NCBI GenBank assembly: GCA_029216955.1
Contig: JANAVB010003400.1
Coordinates: 19,957,138-20,021,137 of the forward strand
Direction of reading: 5' to 3'
DNA: 64,000 bases
Origin: Iris pallida
Taxonomy: Eukaryota > Streptophyta > Magnoliopsida > Asparagales > Iridaceae
The position numbers and the translations under genes are program-made. Positions 56,899 through 64,000 of the stretch are shown piece by piece. The notes under the pieces were generated by a model that had not been told where the DNA came from, did no database searches, and saw only the letters and a list, made by a program, of their open reading frames with translations. Each line of letters opens with the position of its first letter. The first letter of the stretch is position 1.

Positions 56899-57903
56899 GC
56901 ACAATGGAGCCACTATCTGTCTTCCTATTAGCACAATCACTGTACAAAGATGAGCAACATGTTGCGATATTATTAAACAACCAAAATATAGTTACAAACG
57001 TTACTAATGTAATATATTGACAAAGAGGCTTACATATGGAGTTCAATGTCATCACGAAGGCTACAGTAATAGGAAGATTGCTAGCATCCTTGCTTTCATA
57101 CACATTCTAAGAATCCCCACTCGAGCAAGATGATACTTGCCATCATTTGGTATAACCCAACTCGAGCAAGATGATAGCTTGCTGAACTGCAGTAATACCT
57201 TGCTTTAGTACAGTGTATCAGAAAGTTATATTCATCAATTACTTGCTGAAACAATACTATAATAAAGAGAAATCTATGAAGAATTTTTTGGCTAAAGATG
57301 TGCAAGTACTTAGATGTTTGAGAAAATTAAATACAACCTGTTGATAACAAAAAAAATTACCTTGAAAATGTCCTTAGTACTCTTCATTCCATATTAATAA
57401 TAGAAAAGGCAGGGATAAGGTCCTCAATTAACTCTTTGCCCTCATCTGCTTAAGATTACAACTTTGCCAGTATCACAGGATGATCCGATTGGTCAAAGCA
57501 AAATAAAAGATTACCTGAACCCGTGAGTCTGCGGCATCAACTTGCTGATCCAAGTCACCCTAAAAAGTTAATACTAATAATGTTAGTCACGAATCACGAT
57601 TTCATATATAGAAATCGTCATCTCTTGGTCTGCCTGAAGCATTCATAGGACATATAGTCCTCAACACTACCGTGAACACAGAAAAGGCTTCAAACTACTC
57701 TTCAAATTAGGACTAAATAAACATATGTAATCTCACGCAAATCTGAAATTTAAGCTATGACAACATAAAGATCTTAGAGCACACAGAAGTAAATTGCTGA
57801 AGAAATTGTTTCAACTATGCAGAAACATTCTAGCACACAGAGGTAACTCATTACTGTCATGGAATTAGATATAAAGCCAAAAGCTAGTGAAGACAAACCT
57901 CAC

Positions 57904-58004
57904 CAAATCTCGTGCTGCCAATAGTTAAAATGAAACCTTCACTGTAGAATCCACTAGTGATATCTTTAGCACTAATTGATGTTAGTGGAGCACAAAGTTC
58001 GATC
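57904..58004 (-). pseudogene. captured exon, unidentified gene (second of pair)
   Basis: Between acceptor TTTTCTACCAG and donor GTGAGG. With two bases from the upstream exon it reads RIELCAPLTSISAKDITSGF and continues YSEGFILTIGSTRF. I do not recognise the family. The phase fits the exon at 58108-58224, so the two belong to one gene. Confidence 0.45.
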
Positions 58005-58107
58005 CTGGTAGAAAATTAGAAGAACCAAGAGCTTAGAGGCTATAATTTTTCAATTTTTAGTTTCGTAAATTTGTGTTATGCTAAATGATGGATAAGAAAA
58101 AACTTGC

Positions 58108-58224
58108 CTATATGATGAATAGATGATTTCTTTGATCTTGCAAACAAACAGGCTATCAAGGATCTTCTCAGAAAAAGGAAGATCCAAAAGGACATGCAGG
58201 CCTGTTCTACTGCCCACAAACTTG
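58108..58224 (-). pseudogene. captured exon, unidentified gene (first of pair)
   Basis: A 117-base minus-strand open exon, KFVGSRTGLHVLLDLPF then KILDSLFVCKIKEIIYSSY, after acceptor CATTAG. It ends AG before GCAAGT, the form of a GC-AG donor. Even composition and matched phase with the next exon suggest real coding origin. No family recognised. Confidence 0.45.
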
Positions 58225-60917
58225 CTAATGATTTTGTATGAAATATATCCAAGTTATCAAAGATTACAAAAGCTATGCAACTTTTGAGGAAATAAAGACC
58301 CAAATTTTAGTAAATCTGAAAACCTGTGAAAACGGGCATTGTCTGCAGTGCAACTCTTGACTTCTATTACAGTCACTCTGATCTTTCTTAGATTTCTCTA
58401 CAGCCTGCTGTAATTCACTTTTTGTTCTCACAAGCAAATGCTTTACACTTCACAATCATTTCTGCATATTCATCGGGTGTAATCACCATGAAGTAGCTCA
58501 TCCTAAAGAGTATTTCTTTTTATCGTCGAAGTCCAAATACAATATCATGTGTTATTCAGCATGCAGCTTTAGAAATCAATATCTTCCTTTAGAAACAAGA
58601 ACAGACTCCAACCCCACCCACCCACAACATGAAACCAAGGGTTGACCTTGGCAAGCTTACAAGCCCCATGACGAACCAACAGTAGAGACCAGAGAATCAC
58701 TTATTGGCAAAGTGCCTCACCACCTTGGAGACACCCAAGGATATAGATCCACCAAGGGAAAGGTTGGAGGGGATAAGATATTAGAAAATATTCATTCAAA
58801 TAAGCATGATAACTTGAACTAAATACAAACCCAAGGGGGTGGGGGGTGGCGACTCTTACCTTTACCCACACTTTTGGTGTAGTGATTCTATGAAGTGTGT
58901 AAAGCATAGAAAAGCAATTGACTAGGGATATCTAGATGTAAATATACAGGAACAAGAACAAGTGCATGCCATTTATTGCCAGATTTACATACTGATGAAA
59001 AAGATTCTATGAAGTGTGTAAAGCATAGAAAAGCAATTGACCAGTTATTGCCATTTATTCTCATGAATGAAAAGAAATTGTATTGAAGACAAATTTTATT
59101 GACAAATTTTATAACATTTTTACAACAATAAGTTTGCTCCAATATTTTGTTACACACTTTTTTACAAGCTATGCAATTCTCATAAATGAAAAAGATTTCA
59201 TCATAATATGAAAACATGTATAAATTTGTAAAAAGATTACATTTTTTACAAGCTATTGTAAAATAGTGAAGTATCCTCATCATTTAGCTTATCTGGGTTC
59301 AATTTTCCTCACCAAAATTGTATTCTGACAGCAGCAATATATAAACAACTCTCAAATTCAGTACCCATCTATGCATCAAAGGCAAGAATGATATCACAAA
59401 TGAATTCCCCAAACAAAATGAGTCTAGATGAGAAAAGAGTATCAGAGTTGTAAAATAGTAGGCCTCATAAAAGAGCCTAGTGAATACAAAGGAAAAGAAG
59501 CTCAAGCCTGATTGTGTTAGCAACATCCCAAACTAACACCGGCAGAAATAATACATTGTGCTTTCAATAATGATTTACATCTCGGGCTGCATATCAATCT
59601 TACTTGCATTGTAAGATATAGCTACAGTTTCTCATGAATCTATATAACTGAAACATCTAGGGAAAATAAGCTGTTGTGGTGGACAGCTCTGTATAATTTG
59701 TCCACCAATTCTACTAGACATGGAGTGGTAACAATTTACTGGAAGCAAATTGGGGCTTGTAGGAGTGAGCAAACCATGTGTACTCGGAATGTATCACAGT
59801 ATAGAAGCTCAAACCATCCACTTGAATCTAATATTTCTTCTTTGCAAGGTTTGGGTTCTTCAACATCCGAATACTTTCATAGATAAATAAAAATATCCTA
59901 ATTCCTTAATTCCTCAATTCCTTGCGACTAGAAATAAGGCGCGCGACTGGAAATGAGGATGGATGTGCCAAAATTATTGTTTGGCAGGAATTATATCCTA
60001 ATTCCTCAATTCCTTACTGTAGAATAAAACTTAATTCGCTGGCTTCATAGATAAACAAAAATGTCCATATATTCTGAATATTATGTGTTGTACGCCACAG
60101 TCATTCCCTTATAATTGAAACATGAAAGCAAGCAATTTGGAGAGGGCTAATGCCTAATAGTCTGTTATCTTTAATTTGAGTTTTGGACATGGGCCTGTAA
60201 TACTTGTGGCTGATACTGTTTTGTTTGATGTGGAGTTTAGTATTTGATTTGGTTTGTAAGGAGCTTCTGTTTGAAGTAATAAATTTTGGTTAAGTGCTAA
60301 GCCCAGATGATCCTGGCTGAGCACTTACCCATGTATCTCCCCAAAAAAGTAAGCAATTTCCATATTGTACACATGAATAATTATGGGCCTTTTATAGATT
60401 GAATTACAGAAATATGGAAGTTTCATATCAAGAATAGAATACGACAACCATGTAATCTTTTAAGAAAGATTTTGATTTTATCCGTCGACTCCTTATTAGA
60501 ACGCACATTTGTTGGCCTTCTTCTTGCATAAACTTTTAAAAAAAATGTTAAGAGTACTTGTTTGCTGCAATTATATGTAAATATGAGTAGAAGCTAAAAT
60601 TTGTGAAAAGAAGCAACCATATGTGGTGTCATGCCCAAAATTCAAGTATCAGAGTGCAAGATGATCGAGAAAGTGATTTACACAGGATAACAAGCACAAG
60701 AAAACAAATGGAGAAATAAGTACCTAAGATATATTTTCTTGTGGAAGAACATGTAGGAACTATGTATATAGATAGAGCCTCAAGACATGTTCAGTCACTA
60801 AGAATTTGGTAGAGCTGCAACTGTATGCACTAGTTGTAATGTCCCTCTGCTTTTCCTTCTTGTGTGAAATATAAAAGATACAAGATCAAACATAGATGAA
60901 AAGTTGGCAGTACAAAC

Positions 60918-61011
60918 CCCATCCCTTGCATATGAAACATTTGTCCACGCCTTTTCCCATCAGTTCCATAACAGGTCCCATGTATTGTTCTGACACCTCT
61001 ACTGTAGCAAT
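60918..61011 (-). pseudogene. captured TypA/BipA exon, frame-shifted
   Basis: After acceptor GATGCAG the exon reads IATVEVSEQYMGPVMELMGK, then needs one more A in an AAAA run at about 60956 to continue RRGQMF, the conserved GKRRGQMF segment of the TypA/BipA C-terminal EF-G-like domain. TypA is a ribosome-associated translational GTPase; the plant form with this sequence style is plastid-located. The A4 run may be a base-calling error or a real loss. Confidence 0.75.
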
Positions 61012-61249
61012 CTGCATCAGTATAACAAAAATAAAGACATTCAGTTCTACAGATTCAAGTAGAGATTAACCAACAGTTTAAGTCAACCACAGGGCAATAA
61101 TAAAATCATAAGCATAGATGGGAAACAATATAGACATGTGACGCACATAAATTTAGAAGTACAAGTTCATCATAATTTACATTTGTCTTCATCAGTTTAC
61201 TTGCTCGTCTTCAAAAGTAATTAGCAACTACATATGAATGATCCATTAC

Positions 61250-61334
61250 CTCAAAAGGCTCCAACAACTTATCGTCCACCCTTTTATTTATAACCTTGGG
61301 TGGCCCCACCATAAACTCATATCCTTCTCTTCGC
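61250..61334 (-). pseudogene. captured TypA/BipA exon
   Basis: Acceptor TTTTTAG and donor GTAATG bound an 85-base exon reading RREGYEFMVGPPKVINKRV then DDKLLEPFE. The RREGYEF, PPKV and EPFE elements are conserved in TypA/BipA just before the segment at 60918-61011, and the two exons join in frame. Other TypA exons, including the GTP-binding domain, were not found here, so this is a fragment carried by the CACTA element. Confidence 0.8.
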
Positions 61335-63080
61335 CTAAAAATTCGCAACTATAAGTAGAGGATATGCTAAATAAAAATGATCTACAAGACAAGATCCTTG
61401 GATTACAACAAAAGTAGAAATTAAACTATATCATATTTCACTGACAATTCTTATATACTTAAACATTCAAGAAAGAAATTTGCATGGGATAGTGAATCAA
61501 AGTTCATTTGTAATCATATGAATCAAAGAAAAGAGTTTTGAATGACAAACTCAAAACAATTGATAATAGCATAGGTGTAGAGGCAGATGAAATCAAGTGT
61601 AAATGAATCTGGTATTTATGTTGAAATATACTTCAAAGTGTAAGACAATCTGTCGGCATTCAAGAGCATCCAATGACAAGAATGGATTAACATAACTAAG
61701 TAGGACATCAAAGAAAATGAACTCAAAACTGTAACTTTTAATCATATTTAGAAAATTGTAGCAAAGGCCATATATAGAAAATTGTAGCGCGACTACCCAG
61801 TTCATCTAGAACTTGTAGCATAATTTATAAGCCTCCAAATATTTTTGTTTGAGTAATTCAAAGTTCCTTAGATATGTTTGTCTCGTACTAATCAAGGTGT
61901 GCTGGGAGCCTGGCACTATGAAATAACATATTGGCGAATAACAACAAAAAATAGTTTTTGCAGGTCCTGTCACATATAAGTCTATGTCTACTTAAAGTCC
62001 TTTATAATTTCTAGAGCCATCGCCTCCCAGCTCTAGATCTGAATCCTCCTCTAATCCTGCTCCCACTTTATGGGACTTAGCAACATAGAACTAGCATGTA
62101 TGCGCAACTAATAATTGATATATACTGACGATATATGCTCTACATTATGCCTTTCCCAAAAAAACTTGCTCATCATCAACAAGATTGTTAAGGAAGCGTG
62201 AGGTGGCAAAGCCTCAAAAGGCCTATGTAGGACCTCAAACCAGCGAAGCGAAGGCCTCAGTACTAGAATTGTTGTGGTGTACAGTAGGTAGTTAAGGTAA
62301 AGTTGTACCGATGTCCAGTTTGGGTTCACCTCATATTGGTGAAATTAAGATTATTGGCAACTTGCTTTAGAACCAAAGAATCTAGATGGCAAGAAATTGA
62401 CAAGCACCTAAAACTCACATATGCAACTGAGAATTATCCAAATTTTTAACAGGATTGTAAAAGAGGAGGTATATTAATACAGTTATGATAGCACCCTATG
62501 TATGAGTAGGGTTCCTAAGGGTTCCTAATTTACACCTGATGATACTAAGCGCAAATAAAGGAATACAGTATGGAGATAAGAAACTCAAGCAGAATCTACA
62601 TACATACTACTGTTTTCTGTCAATTAATTTCATATTATCCATGCCTACAAAGGAAAAGTCTTGCAATCCCAATCCCATTCTACAATCTTCTATTTATCAG
62701 CGATTTTTCTATCTTTGGATGCAGTTTGAACTAATAAGTCCATGCTAGTAAAATATAGGAAACATGACAAAGTGCCATCATTTGTGAATTCCTCATTGCA
62801 TGATTATATATATCAATCGTCTGACGAGCACAGTTCAGATCACCAATTAATTATGTCAATAAAAAACAGTTGTGATAAAATTTAATCAAAATCCACCTCC
62901 AGATTTTAGTAGCCAAAAAACAAAAAATAATAACTTTAAAAAATGGGCCTAAAATCTCTTCAGCAAAGAACCATACCACTAAAAACTAAAAGTAAAATTA
63001 ACAGAAATATAATGATTTTATTCTCCGATGATCTCTTCACCTAGATCATGATCGTTTCTATTATAATGCTTACAAAATTC

Positions 63081-63464
63081 CTAATTATTAACCCTAGATA
63101 ATAAATCAATGAAGAAATCATAGAAAAAGGAGGGGTGGAGATGGAGTGAGAGATAACCTAGACATGGCGGTGACGACGGCACCGATGTTCGAAAATGTCC
63201 CAACCTCCGAGACGTGCGGTGGTGGCGGCGGCACCCTTGTCGCCCAACCTCCGAGAAAGCAACAGAGGAAAATATTAAGGAGAAAGATAGAGGAAGAAGA
63301 AAGACCAAGAAAAAAATGAAAAAAAGGGATAGGAAAAGCTTCTTTATCTCTACTTCAGCGCCAATTTTTTGGCAGCGGGCGCTAAAGTTAAAAATTTTGG
63401 GGCCTGAGCGGGCGGTAAAGTAAAAAAAAAGTGAAAAATAATATTTGAAAATTTGAGACATCAC
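63081..63464 (-). other. GC-rich subterminal region, frame not supported
   Basis: A 127-codon frame covers a GGCGGTGGCGGCGG-like patch and a GCGGGCGCTAAAG motif. Its composition and position just inside the CACTA right end suggest element leader or a captured 5' untranslated region, not a protein. Confidence 0.3.
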
Positions 63465-63733
63465 TTTTCAAGTGTTGTATTTAGTAGATAGTATTATACG
63501 ACAATTTTAAAGTGTTGTATTTAGTATATAATATTATACGACATTTTTAAATGTCCTTAAAGGTGTTGTTGAATCTATGTTTACGACATTTTAAAAAAAG
63601 TATCGTAGATTATGATAAATACTTAATTACAACGACATATTTTTAGTAGAGTGTCATCACTACGAAAAAATAATGACACTTATTTAGAAAGTGTCGTAAA
63701 AAAGTGTCGTTATTAACCTTTTTTGTTGTAGTG

Positions 63734-64000
63734 ATGGACCAACTCATTGGACTAGGCTCAATTAGACCCATTAGTCATGACCATTTAATTAAATTAGGAT
63801 TAGACTATTTACCGAAATAAGTTTAGAACTTTCCATGCATTTAATTAGCCCACATGAAAATATTTAGAGGGCATGTTGGACTTTTTGTCACTACCACATT
63901 TCCAGATAGGGATATTTTTGTTATTTTATATTATTAATATATTGTATATATTTATTTAATTAATTATATATGGTGGTTGTACTGATTTGTAGATTAGCCT
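63734..64000. other. sequence flanking the CACTA element
   Basis: AT-rich; from about 63890 it resembles 55000-55130 (see the LTR-like fragment at 54977). No gene. Confidence 0.4.

Larger units (their letters stand above)
55193..63733. mobile_element. CACTA element with captured TypA exons
   Basis: Left end CACTACAACAAAAAAGTG; right end, on the other strand, CACTACAACAAAAAAGG. Subterminal regions on both sides are dense in GACACTT/AAGTGTCGT motifs. The flanking trinucleotides are ATT and ATG, so the target duplication is imperfect. No transposase recognised. The interior holds two exons of a TypA/BipA-type GTPase gene, an unidentified exon pair, and a first 853 bases present twice. Confidence 0.8.

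Noticed and set aside
60918..61334. Functional TypA gene
   Set aside because: Only two C-terminal exons were found, one frame-shifted, between CACTA ends and with no GTP-binding domain nearby.

Overview
This window looks like nuclear DNA of a flowering plant. It holds one recognisable plant gene with spliced exons, an IQ67-domain (IQD) calmodulin-binding scaffold protein most like IQD32. It also holds plant Ty1/copia and Ty3/gypsy retrotransposons primed by initiator tRNA-Met, CACTA, hAT and Mutator-like DNA elements, and long AT-rich tracts. I cannot name the species. The amount of transposon DNA inside introns fits a lineage with large introns.

Layout. 1-7007: degraded repeats, including a decayed gypsy integrase/chromodomain remnant (about 2.9-4.0 kb), a Mutator-like MITE, a tRNA-derived SINE-like piece and several microsatellites. 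7008-15796: a complete 8.8 kb CACTA element with a 3-bp target duplication, carrying a folylpolyglutamate synthase exon and another gene-like fragment. 15797-20558: intergenic, with a poly-C tract, one unassigned 188-codon frame and a tandem duplication. 20559-40967 (minus strand): the IQD gene, six coding blocks over about 20 kb. Intron 1 (about 11.7 kb) holds three related Mutator-like MITEs, a SINE-like insert, a hAT element and a young chromovirus. Intron 3 (about 6 kb) holds a copia element whose 3' LTR was itself hit by a hAT MITE.

41115-43276: the IQD promoter (TATA box), with a 1.24 kb inverted-repeat element full of hairpin-forming repeats starting about 100 bp upstream, then a long-TIR Mutator-like MITE. 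43332-51358: a minus-strand copia that has lost reverse transcriptase and RNase H and contains a 4.1 kb solo LTR. 51451-55192: a MITE split by another long LTR-like block, then an LTR fragment. 55193-63733: a second CACTA element with two intact exons of a plastid TypA/BipA GTPase gene, an unidentified exon pair and an 853-bp duplication of its own end.

Only the IQD gene looks like a working host gene. Its exon 5/6 region has two opposite frame shifts, both at A homopolymers, and a third homopolymer shift lies in the captured TypA exon. I suspect residual base-calling errors, though real mutations or small introns are possible. All boundaries, target duplications and splice sites come from reading the sequence. 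Family names come from motif recognition, not from a search.
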